From assembly GCF_004799325.1 (NCBI RefSeq), contig NZ_SSMD01000003.1, positions 186,001-250,000 on the forward strand: DNA of 64,000 nt, written 5' to 3'. Positions 54,117-61,415 of this stretch are shown one piece after another; positions within the stretch are counted from its first letter, which is position 1, and the number at the start of each line of letters is the position of its first letter. The position numbers were made by a program, and so were the translations under genes. The DNA is from Thalassobius vesicularis. Its GTDB lineage: Bacteria; Pseudomonadota; Alphaproteobacteria; Rhodobacterales; Rhodobacteraceae. A model generated the notes under the pieces. It searched no databases, was not told the origin of the DNA, and was given only the letters and a program-made list of their open reading frames with translations.

Positions 54117-55489
54117 GTCTGCCCGTTGCTCCTTTTCAGCGGTGACAGGGCGATGATTTCGCGCAATCTGGCGTGCACCGCCCCGTCCGAACCGAAGCCG
54201 TACCGCGCCCAGCCCAGACTGTCCAGTCTGACAGACTGTGCCTCAGAGGAGCGGCCCAGCAGGTCCAGCGCCTCGGCGCGCAGCAATTGCAGGGTCGACA
54301 GCAGCGCCGCGTTCTCATGTCGGGCAGCGACGGCCAGATAGGGGCCGGTCAGCAAAAGGGCTTCGTTTCCATTGCCTTCCGAGATCGCATAGGCCGCCAG
54401 TTGCGCCGCAACATGGGCGGCGTGCAACTGCGTCAGCGGGTTGCGGGTGTAGAACGATTGCGCCGCGCGGAAATGCGACAGGGCGACCTCGGCGTTGACG
54501 CCCTGGGTCAGCCGGCCAAGCGCGTAATGCGAAAACGCGCGGCGGTGATCCGTCCAGCCGGCGTTTTCAGCGATCGCCAGGGCACGGCGGGCGGCCTCTT
54601 GCCGTTGCATCGGGCTGGCGCCGGGGCCAAGCGCCGTCTGGATCGCGTTCACCCAGGCGGTTGGTGTGTCAGAAAGTTGTTGCGTACGAAGGGTTTGCCC
54701 GGCGGGGTTGAGGCGCGCCAACAGGCGGGGCAGGCGCTCGGCCACCTCGGCGCGGGACATGCCGTTGCGCAGCTCGGGCGCGTAATAGGCGCGCAGGATC
54801 AGCATGTCATAGCTGGTCAGAACCGTGTGGATATTGTCGTCGTTGAACACGGAATCAGGCAGGCGATAGAGGTCATTCAGCGGGCCTAACGCCTGTGCCA
54901 ACTCCTCGTGCAGGCAGTCGCGGGTTTCCTGTGGGGGCGCGTCGGCGGGCACGAAAATCGCCATGCGCTGCCGGTCTTGCAGCAGCGCCCAATCGGTGCG
55001 GGCCGAGCCGGAGTTGCGCGCGTATTCAGACAGGCTCGAGACGTTCGGCACCACGAAACACGCGGCCTGAGGCAGGTAGCGCTGGATGTCGTTGCGGCTG
55101 ACGGCGTTGATGGTGATGTTCGCGTCGGGTGCTTTTGTCAGGCGAATATCGATCCCGGCCTCGTTGCGCAGGCGGCTGATCAGCCGATCCAGATCGCGCT
55201 GCATCTGCTCGGGCGCGCGGCCGCTCAGGCGCAGGGTAATGGGCCCCTCGAAGCGGGTGAAATAGGGCAGCTCCCGGCCGGATTCGAGCACGAAACTGAG
55301 ATCCAGGAAATCCCGCGCGATGTCCGCGTTCGATGTCTGAACCCGTTCAAGTGTCTGGCCCGAAAAGGTTTTCATCGGGGGCAGCCCGCCCACCGGAGAG
55401 GAGGATGCGCGGGTAGTCGCCTCGCCGTCCGGGGACATGCAAGAGGCCAGACTGGTGACCAGGGCAAGGCTGAGCAGGATGTTTTTCAT
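54113..55489 (-). CDS. DUF2927 lipoprotein
   Basis: The 458-residue protein has a lipoprotein signal peptide with lipobox LASC (Cys17). A DUF2927 domain (about 80-280) has LHEELAQALGPLNDLYRLPDSVFND, a HEE-type motif near 195. The C-terminal half (about 300-458) is helical and repeat-like. The HEE motif is reminiscent of a metal site but the family has no established activity. It is exported and membrane-anchored, in the middle of a moxR/VWA operon. The ATG at 55489 was chosen for the lipobox and AGGATAG site. Confidence 0.85.
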   Translation of the reverse strand: MKNILLSLALVTSLASCMSPDGEATTRASSSPVGGLPPMKTFSGQTLERVQTSNADIARDFLDLSFVLESGRELPYFTRFEGPITLRLSGRAPEQMQRDLDRLISRLRNEAGIDIRLTKAPDANITINAVSRNDIQRYLPQAACFVVPNVSSLSEYARNSGSARTDWALLQDRQRMAIFVPADAPPQETRDCLHEELAQALGPLNDLYRLPDSVFNDDNIHTVLTSYDMLILRAYYAPELRNGMSRAEVAERLPRLLARLNPAGQTLRTQQLSDTPTAWVNAIQTALGPGASPMQRQEAARRALAIAENAGWTDHRRAFSHYALGRLTQGVNAEVALSHFRAAQSFYTRNPLTQLHAAHVAAQLAAYAISEGNGNEALLLTGPYLAVAARHENAALLSTLQLLRAEALDLLGRSSEAQSVRLDSLGWARYGFGSDGAVHARLREIIALSPLKRSNGQT

Positions 55490-55603
55490 GCGACTATCCT
55501 GCCTGTTCGACCGCGCGGCGACAACGGGTTTCGGCGGCTTTTGGCGCGGCAGGCATAAGACTGCCAAAGCGGGGGGCAACACCCGCCCGCTTTGGCAAAG
55601 GGG

Positions 55604-56452
55604 TCAGCGACGCGGCTGCTGGCTGCGCGCCATGAAGGCCAGCCGCTCGAACAGGTGCACGTCCTGCTCGTTCTTCAGCAGGGCACCGTGCAGCTTGGGC
55701 AGGGCGTTCGCGCCGTCGCGTTTCAGGTCTTCGGGGGTCATGTCCTCGGCCAGCAGCAGCTTCAGCCAGTCCAGCACTTCCGAGGTCGAGGGCTTTTTCT
55801 TCAGCCCGGCGGTTTCACGGATTTCGTAGAACTGGGTCAGCGCGGTGGTCAGCAGCTTTTCCTTGATGCCGGGGTGGTGGACCTCGACGATCTGCTTCAT
55901 CACCTCGGGCTCGGGGAAGCGGATGTAGTGGAAGAAGCAGCGGCGCAAAAACGCATCCGGCAGTTCCTTTTCGTTGTTCGAGGTGATGATGACGATGGGG
56001 CGCACCTTGGCCTTGATCGTCTCGCCGGTCTCATAGACGTGGAACTCCATCTTGTCGAGTTCCTGCAGCAGGTCGTTCGGAAACTCGATATCTGCCTTGT
56101 CGATTTCGTCGATCAGCAGAACGACCTTTTCGTCGGCCTCGAACGCGGTCCAGAGCTTGCCCTTCTTGATGTAGTTTTTCACATCATGGACGCGTTCTTC
56201 GCCCAGTTGGCTGTCGCGCAGGCGGCTGACGGCATCGTATTCGTACAGACCTTGTTGCGCCTTGGTGGTGGATTTGATGTTCCACTCGATCATGCGCAGA
56301 CCCAGCGCCTGAGACACCTGCCGCGCCAGTTCAGTCTTACCGGTGCCCGGCTCGCCCTTGACCAGCAGCGGCCGTTCCAGCGCCACGGCGGCGTTGACGG
56401 CGACCTTCAGATCGTCGGTAGCCACATAAGCGTCTGTGCCTTGGAATTTCAT
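55604..56452 (-). CDS. MoxR-type AAA+ ATPase
   Basis: The 282-residue protein has Walker A GEPGTGKT (33-40), Walker B VVLLIDEIDKAD (near 113), sensor 1 IVIITSNNEKELPDAFLRRC and a short C-terminal lid. MoxR ATPases work with VWA proteins to assemble or activate metalloenzymes and membrane complexes; here the VWA partner is the last gene of the same operon. It is cytosolic. The start codon is 114 bases upstream of the lipoprotein, in a head position with a 540-base upstream region. Confidence 0.92.
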   Translation of the reverse strand: MKFQGTDAYVATDDLKVAVNAAVALERPLLVKGEPGTGKTELARQVSQALGLRMIEWNIKSTTKAQQGLYEYDAVSRLRDSQLGEERVHDVKNYIKKGKLWTAFEADEKVVLLIDEIDKADIEFPNDLLQELDKMEFHVYETGETIKAKVRPIVIITSNNEKELPDAFLRRCFFHYIRFPEPEVMKQIVEVHHPGIKEKLLTTALTQFYEIRETAGLKKKPSTSEVLDWLKLLLAEDMTPEDLKRDGANALPKLHGALLKNEQDVHLFERLAFMARSQQPRR

Positions 56453-56547
56453 GCTTTCATCACCCTTTTGCCCTGTTCGGGGCGCACACTAACGTGATCA
56501 AACGTGCACCGCAATGTGTGGCGTTTAAGGGTATCAAAAGGACCGAA

Positions 56548-56583
56548 GTCTTGCGTCAAGACGGTGGCGCGTGCCACTTTTTT
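56548..56583 (+). ncRNA. Possible small RNA 3' end (two hairpins and U-run)
   Basis: The hairpin GTCTTG-CGT-CAAGAC (56548-56562) is followed one base later by GTGGC-GCGT-GCCAC and TTTTTT (56564-56583). This looks like the end of a short transcript. No protein gene lies upstream on this strand for 5 kb that would need it, because moxR is transcribed the other way. The 5' end is unknown. Confidence 0.4.
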
Positions 56584-56744
56584 GGTCCGTCAGGACGGCA
56601 AGGGACAGGTGTATGAACCGATCAGACGCTGCGCTTTACAGACACGGTTATGCAATTTCCGGCAGAGCAAACAGGCTGCGCCCACAGCCGAGAGTATATG
56701 CCGCGAAACAGGGTGGTTCGGTCGTTCATAAACGTCGGGGGCGC

Positions 56745-56765
56745 TGCTGCACATGCAGCATTTTT
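56745..56765 (+). terminator. Terminator-like hairpin in the moxR-dksA gap
   Basis: The 6-bp stem TGCTGC/GCAGCA has loop ACAT and is followed by TTTTT. It lies upstream of dksA on the same strand; it could end a small RNA or attenuate read-through into dksA. Confidence 0.45.
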
Positions 56766-56892
56766 CAGCAGATTTCTGGTGTCTTTGTCGATTTTCGACA
56801 CGAAAAAGTGAAAGAAAACACTGTACTGCGCGGACTGCGGACCTTGGGTCACATTGCTTTGGTTCGTGGTGCCAGAAACTGTGCATTGGCTA

Positions 56893-56921
56893 GTGACAAT
56901 TTCTGGTCATTGGTTTATTCG
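56893..56921 (+). promoter_or_regulatory. Weak promoter candidate for dksA
   Basis: GTGACA and TATTCG lie 17 bases apart. The -10 ends 71 bases before the chosen dksA start. The -10 match is poor. Confidence 0.3.
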
Positions 56922-56992
56922 GGCGGCGGGAGGGTACCATAGTGTCAGACGAAAATTCCTTGACTGAGATGGACCTTATTGAGGGAAAAGAG

Positions 56993-57415
56993 ATGAAGGC
57001 TGAAACCTTTATTGCCGACGACTATCGTCCGGCAGAAGATGAGCCGTTCATGAACGAGCGGCAGCTGGAATATTTCCGGCGCAAACTTATCACCTGGAAA
57101 CACGAGCTTCTTGAAGACAGCCGCGACACGATCGAGGGCCTTCAGGACAGCACGCGCAACATCCCCGATATCGCGGATCGCGCGTCCGAGGAAACCGATC
57201 GCGCGCTGGAACTGCGTACCCGCGATCGCCAGCGCAAACTGGTGTCCAAGATCGACGCGGCCCTGCGCCGGATCGAAGAAGGCGAGTACGGCTACTGCGA
57301 AGTCACCGGCGAGCCGATCAGCCTGAAACGTCTGGATGCACGCCCCATCGCGACCATGAGCCTTGAGGCGCAAGAGCGCCACGAGCGTCGCGAAAAGGTT
57401 CACCGCGACGACTGA
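56993..57415 (+). CDS. dksA: RNA polymerase-binding protein DksA (one-cysteine type)
   Basis: The 140-residue protein has the coiled-coil body (about 25-100) with DRASEETDRALELRTRDRQRK and the C-terminal globular domain. Only the first zinc-finger cysteine remains (Cys102 in YCEVTGEP); the other three are Thr, Ala and others. It should not hold a C4 zinc site. One-cysteine DksA of Rhodobacter sphaeroides is known to work with ppGpp. The ATG at 56993 has GAGGGAAAAG before it and gives the common MKAE start; a GTG at 56942 would lengthen it. A terminator follows. Confidence 0.92.
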   Translation: MKAETFIADDYRPAEDEPFMNERQLEYFRRKLITWKHELLEDSRDTIEGLQDSTRNIPDIADRASEETDRALELRTRDRQRKLVSKIDAALRRIEEGEYGYCEVTGEPISLKRLDARPIATMSLEAQERHERREKVHRDD

Positions 57416-57440
57416 TCGCGGGCAGACATGCCGACATTCC

Positions 57441-57472
57441 AAACGCCGGGGGTTTTCCTCCGGCGTTTTTTG
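57441..57472 (+). terminator. Intrinsic terminator of dksA
   Basis: AACGCCGG and CCGGCGTT pair around a GGG-TTTT-CCT centre. A TTTTTTG run follows, 26 bases after the dksA stop. Confidence 0.85.
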
Positions 57473-57487
57473 TTTTCAAAGGGAAGC

Positions 57488-58660
57488 ATGAGTCTTCTGG
57501 GTATGAAAATCGCCGTTATCGGCGGCGGAATCGCGGGTCTGGCCGTGTCGCGCGCACTGGCAATGCGCGGTGCGTCGGTCACCGTTCTGGAACAGGCCCC
57601 CGAAATCACCGAGGTGGGCGCCGGCCTGCAGATCAGCCCCAATGGATTCGCGGTTCTGGATGCCTTGGGGTTGGGGGATGCGCTGGCCCAAACCGCCGTC
57701 CGCGCCAATGCCGTCAGCTTGCGCGATTATCGTAAGGCAGAGGTCGTCCGACTGGACCTGACCCGCCTGCAAAACCGCAATTACTTTTTCGTGCATCGGG
57801 CCGACCTGATCGAGGTTCTGGCCACTGGTGCCCGCGAGGCGGGCGTGAAAATCCGCCTGCTGCAACAGGTTGACCAGGTGATCCCGGGCGATCCACCGAC
57901 GATCCGCATGTCAAATGGCACGGAATTGCACCCCGATCTGGTGATCGGCGCGGATGGTTTGCACTCCAAGGCCCGCGTTGCGCTGAACGGCGCGGACCGT
58001 CCGTTCTTCACCGGGCAGGTCGCATGGCGTTGCGTCATCCCGAATATCCTGAACCTTCCGCCCGTCGCCCGGGTCCATATGGGGCCGGGACGGCACGTCG
58101 TCAGCTACCCGTTGCGCCGGGGTGAGTTGATCAACATCGTCGCCGTCCAGGAACGCGCGCAATGGGTCGACGAAGGCTGGCATCACGAGGACGACCCGGC
58201 CAATCTGCGCAACGTGTTTGCCGACTTCGGGCCCGAGGTTCAGCAAATGCTGTCTCTCGTGGACAAGGTGAACCTCTGGGGGCTGTTCCGTCACCCGGTC
58301 GCACGCCAGTGGCACGGGCAGAACGTGGCTATTCTGGGCGACGCTGCCCATCCGACACTGCCTTTTCTGGCACAAGGCGCTTGCATGGGGCTTGAAGACG
58401 CTTGGGCGCTGGCCGAGGAACTCTCTGCTTCAGAAAGCACCGCAGTCGGCCTCTCCGCCTATCAGCGACGCCGCCAGGCGCGCGCAACCAAGGTGATCAA
58501 CGCCGCCACGCGCAATGCCTGGAAATACCATCTCGGTTTCGGCCCCCTGCGTTTCGCGGCACATACCGCGCTCAGGCTTGGCGGCGCCTTGGCCCCGGAC
58601 CAGATGCTGCACCAGTTCGACTGGCTCTATCTGCACGACGAAACCCAGCACCCCTCCTGA
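57488..58660 (+). CDS. FAD-dependent aromatic monooxygenase (salicylate hydroxylase-like)
   Basis: The 390-residue flavoprotein has the FAD motif IAVIGGGIAGLAVSRAL near its start, the DG motif in IGADGLHSKAR and the second FAD motif GDAAHPTLPFLAQGACMGLEDA. This is the layout of class A aromatic hydroxylases such as salicylate 1-hydroxylase and 3-hydroxybenzoate 6-hydroxylase. The aromatic substrate is unknown, and no ring-cleavage genes are nearby. The start at 57488 follows AAAGGGAAGC. It sits alone between a terminator and a composite repeat. Confidence 0.86.
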   Translation: MSLLGMKIAVIGGGIAGLAVSRALAMRGASVTVLEQAPEITEVGAGLQISPNGFAVLDALGLGDALAQTAVRANAVSLRDYRKAEVVRLDLTRLQNRNYFFVHRADLIEVLATGAREAGVKIRLLQQVDQVIPGDPPTIRMSNGTELHPDLVIGADGLHSKARVALNGADRPFFTGQVAWRCVIPNILNLPPVARVHMGPGRHVVSYPLRRGELINIVAVQERAQWVDEGWHHEDDPANLRNVFADFGPEVQQMLSLVDKVNLWGLFRHPVARQWHGQNVAILGDAAHPTLPFLAQGACMGLEDAWALAEELSASESTAVGLSAYQRRRQARATKVINAATRNAWKYHLGFGPLRFAAHTALRLGGALAPDQMLHQFDWLYLHDETQHPS

Positions 58661-58661
58661 T

Positions 58662-58734
58662 CTTCTTCTTTTTACAAATATCCCGGGGGAGTCGTTGAAA
58701 ATTATTAATTTTCAACGGCGGGGGCAGCGCCCCC
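58662..58734 (-). repeat. Composite intergenic repeat with extra AT palindrome
   Basis: On the minus strand GGGGGC-GCT-GCCCCC (58734-58720) is followed by a perfect palindrome with 11-base arms and one central base (58716-58694; arm GTTGAAAATTA). The CCCCCGGGATATTT...AAAAAGAAGAAG box (58689-58662) comes last. Compared with the copy at 12564-12609, the three-base spacer is replaced by the palindrome. It separates two convergent genes. Confidence 0.8.
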
Positions 58735-58744
58735 TTTGCTGCCC

Positions 58745-59551
58745 TCAGGCATCCAGCTCCACCCAGACAGGCACGTGGTCCGACGGTTTTTCACGCCCTC
58801 TAATCCCCCGGTCGATTTTGCAGTCCACCAACAAGTCGGCGCATTGTGGGCTCAGAAGAAAGTGATCAATGCGAATGCCATCGTCCTTTTGCCAGGCGCC
58901 GGCTTGATAATCCCAAAACGAGTAATGCCCTGGCCCACGGGTCAGCGCCCGGAATGCCTCGGTAAAGCCAAGGTTCAGAATGCGTCGGAACGCTGCGCGG
59001 CTCTCGGGCCGAAACAGGGCATCCTGCCGCCAGGCGTCGGGGCGTTTGGCGTCCTCGGCTTGGGGAATGATGTTGTAATCGCCGGCCATGAGCGAAGGCA
59101 TTTCGCTGTCCAGCAACTCTTGCGCGCGGTCGCGCAGCCGTTCCATCCAGGCCAGCTTGTAGGCGTATTTGCCGCCCTCGACCGGCGCGCCGTCCTCCTG
59201 CAGCTCGACCGGGTTGCCGTTGGGCAGGTAGAGGCCGCAAATACGGATCGCCGTTTTGCCCACCACGGTCGCCTCGATCCAGCGGGCCTGTTCGTCACTG
59301 TTATCGCGGGGCAGGCCGCGCGTTACGTCCTCCAGAGGAAGTTTCGACAGGATCGCCACGCCATTGAAGCTTTTCTGACCGTGGGTTTCCACGTTGTAGC
59401 CCATGTCTTCGAAGACCTCTCGGGGAAAGGCTTGGTCGACCGACTTGATCTCTTGCAGCAGGGCGACGTCGGGCTGCGCCTCGGTCAGCCAATCGGTCAG
59501 AGCTTTCTGGCGCGCCTTGATGCCGTTGATGTTGAATGTGGCGATTTTCAT
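58745..59551 (-). CDS. xth: Exodeoxyribonuclease III
   Basis: XthA-type AP endonuclease and 3'-exonuclease of base excision repair. The 268-residue protein has the standard motifs: IATFNINGIKAR, LLQEIKS (metal Glu), GLYLPNGNP, MAGDYNIIP and the C-terminal SDHVPVW with catalytic His. GGAGACGCGCC precedes the ATG at 59551; the longer open frame upstream lacks the family start. It stands downstream of the Fe-S carrier gene on the same strand but is separated from it by a repeat block. Confidence 0.95.
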   Translation of the reverse strand: MKIATFNINGIKARQKALTDWLTEAQPDVALLQEIKSVDQAFPREVFEDMGYNVETHGQKSFNGVAILSKLPLEDVTRGLPRDNSDEQARWIEATVVGKTAIRICGLYLPNGNPVELQEDGAPVEGGKYAYKLAWMERLRDRAQELLDSEMPSLMAGDYNIIPQAEDAKRPDAWRQDALFRPESRAAFRRILNLGFTEAFRALTRGPGHYSFWDYQAGAWQKDDGIRIDHFLLSPQCADLLVDCKIDRGIRGREKPSDHVPVWVELDA

Positions 59552-59639
59552 GGCGCGTCTCCTGTAGCTTCGGGTCTTTTTGCCCTGCTCCTGCCCCATG
59601 GTGCAACCCCATGCTTGGGGCGGAACGTGTGGGGAGGGG

Positions 59640-59718
59640 AAAATTCTTGCAAAGAATTTTAAACGGAAAATTTGAAATTTTCCGTGCCTCCGGCGGGAGT
59701 ATTTTGGTCAGAAAGAAG
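59640..59718 (+). repeat. Tandem AT-rich palindromes followed by GAGTATTT box
   Basis: AAAATTCTT-GCA-AAGAATTTT (59640-59660) and ACGGAAAATTT-G-AAATTTTCCGT (59663-59685) are perfect inverted repeats two bases apart. A CCTCCGGCGGGAG stem and the box GAGTATTT...TCAGAAAGAAG (59697-59718) follow. The arms differ from those at 32321-32366, but the loop (GCA, then one base) and the two-base spacer are the same. Confidence 0.78.
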
Positions 59719-59724
59719 AACGGG

Positions 59725-60048
59725 TCAGATTGAGAAGGAGGTGCCGCAGCCACAGGACGAGGTGGCGTTGGGATTGTCGATCACGAAGCGCGCGCCGATC
59801 AGTTCCTCGGTGAAGTCGATCGTGGCGCCGGTCAGGAAGGGCAGGGACACGGTGTCGACCAGAACTTTCTCTCCAGCGCCCTCGAGCACGATGTCATCCT
59901 CGGCGGGGGTGTCGAGCTTGATATCGTATTGGAAGCCAGAGCAGCCGCCGCCCTCGACAGCGACGCGCAATGCCATGCCCTGGGCGGCCGCGCCGATCTC
60001 GGACAGGCGGGCAAAGGCGCGATCGGTCACTTTTGGCGGCAAATTCAT
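59725..60048 (-). CDS. erpA: A-type iron-sulfur carrier protein (ErpA/IscA family)
   Basis: The 107-residue protein has the three cluster-binding cysteines at 36, 99 and 101 (GGGCSGF and SSCGCGTSF). It passes Fe-S clusters to apoproteins such as IspG and Edd, both encoded in this window. The ATG at 60048 has AGGAGCC before it; upstream in-frame starts are unlikely. ErpA is favoured over IscA because no isc or suf genes are adjacent, but the subtype is not certain. Confidence 0.9.
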   Translation of the reverse strand: MNLPPKVTDRAFARLSEIGAAAQGMALRVAVEGGGCSGFQYDIKLDTPAEDDIVLEGAGEKVLVDTVSLPFLTGATIDFTEELIGARFVIDNPNATSSCGCGTSFSI

Positions 60049-60133
60049 GGGTTTGAGGCTCCTGCGCGGTTCCTTTGACAGATAGAGTGGAATATATGGA
60101 GGGCAAGGACAGGCGACAAGGGACAGTTGAACC

Positions 60134-61321
60134 ATGCAAGCTCCATTCGCATCGGATCCGGCCCGCAGCCGTGGCCGCCTTTTTCCCGAAGATGAAAGCG
60201 CGTTCCGGTCGTGTTTTCAGCGGGATCGGGATCGCATCATTCATGCCAGCGCGTTTCGGCGGCTGAAGCACAAGACCCAGGTGTTCATCGAGCATGAGGG
60301 CGATTATTTTCGCACCCGTCTGACGCATTCCATCGAAGTGGCGCAGGTGGCGCGGACCATTGCGGGGACGCTAGGGCTGAACCCCGAGTTGACCGAGGCG
60401 GTGGCGCTGGCCCACGATCTGGGGCACACGCCCTTTGGCCATACCGGCGAGGACGCGCTGGCCGAGCTGATGGCACCTTTTGGCGGATTCGATCACAATG
60501 CGCAGGCCATTCGCATCGTCACCAATCTGGAGCGGCACTATGCCGAATGGGACGGGCTGAATCTGACCTGGGAGACGCTGGAAGGCATCGCCAAGCATAA
60601 TGGCCCCGTCACCGGCGACATCCCCTGGGCGCTGGCCGAGTACAACGCGCGCCACGATCTGGAGCTGCACACCCATGCCAGCGCCGAGGCTCAGGTGGCC
60701 GCTTTGTCCGACGACATCGCCTATAACAACCACGATCTGCATGACGGGTTGCGGGCCGAGTTGTTTTCCACCGACGAGCTGGCCGAGATGCCTATTCTGG
60801 ATGGCTGTTTCGCCGAGGTGGATCACAAATATCCCGGCTTGAACTATTATCGCCGTCGTCACGAGGCGCTGCGCCGGTTCTTTGGGGTGTTGGTCGAGGA
60901 CGTGATTGCCGTGACCCAGGCCAATCTGCGCGCGGCTGATCCGCGCTCGGTCGAGGAGGTGCGTGGGGCGGGGCGGATGATGGTGCAGTTCTCGAAGCCG
61001 CTGTGGGAGGATCTGAAGGTCATCCGCGAATTCCTGTTCCACCGCATGTATCGCGCCCCCGAAGTGGTCGAGGTGCGCAGCTACGTGACGGACGTGGTGC
61101 GGGTGCTGTTCGGCATCTACATGGACAAGCCTGATCTGTTGCCGCGTCAATGGCGCAAGGATGTGGACGAGGCGCAGACCGACACCGCGCTGGCGCGGAT
61201 CGTTTCGGATTATATTGCCGGGATGACCGATCGCTTCGCCCTGCAGGAACACGAACGACTGACCGGCCGCGCGGCCATTCCCGCCGGACGTCGTGCGACC
61301 CCGATCCAACGCGGCGGCTGA
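60134..61321 (+). CDS. dgt: Deoxyguanosinetriphosphate triphosphohydrolase-like protein
   Basis: This HD-domain enzyme releases triphosphate from dNTPs and helps set the nucleotide pool. The 395-residue protein has the HD motifs: RLTHSIEVAQVAR (first His), AHDLGHTPFGHTGE (HD pair) and DDIAYNNHDLHDG (last Asp). The RLKHKTQVF stretch near residue 43 is typical of the dGTPase type 2 family. It is divergent from the Fe-S carrier gene across 85 bases and 94 bases before argS. Confidence 0.93.
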   Translation: MQAPFASDPARSRGRLFPEDESAFRSCFQRDRDRIIHASAFRRLKHKTQVFIEHEGDYFRTRLTHSIEVAQVARTIAGTLGLNPELTEAVALAHDLGHTPFGHTGEDALAELMAPFGGFDHNAQAIRIVTNLERHYAEWDGLNLTWETLEGIAKHNGPVTGDIPWALAEYNARHDLELHTHASAEAQVAALSDDIAYNNHDLHDGLRAELFSTDELAEMPILDGCFAEVDHKYPGLNYYRRRHEALRRFFGVLVEDVIAVTQANLRAADPRSVEEVRGAGRMMVQFSKPLWEDLKVIREFLFHRMYRAPEVVEVRSYVTDVVRVLFGIYMDKPDLLPRQWRKDVDEAQTDTALARIVSDYIAGMTDRFALQEHERLTGRAAIPAGRRATPIQRGG

Positions 61322-61415
61322 ACGCCTCGTGACGTGACAGAAGGCAGCGCCCCAAGGGGCGTTGACCTTTGGCCTTTGCGTGGTAAACCCCGCGCAAGCG
61401 GAAAGGAATGAACCC

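Larger units (their letters stand above)
56453..56992. other. Gene-free interval between moxR and dksA
   Basis: The 540 bases hold no convincing protein gene; an open frame at 56571-56942 has no ribosome-binding site, odd composition and no recognisable domain. It contains two terminator-like hairpins on the plus strand (56548-56583 and 56745-56765) and a weak promoter before dksA. The moxR promoter must also lie at its left end. Confidence 0.5.

Noticed and set aside
56571-56942. Plus-strand frame of 123 codons in the moxR-dksA gap
   Set aside because: It has no ribosome-binding site or family resemblance, and it crosses a terminator-like hairpin. I treat the interval as non-coding.
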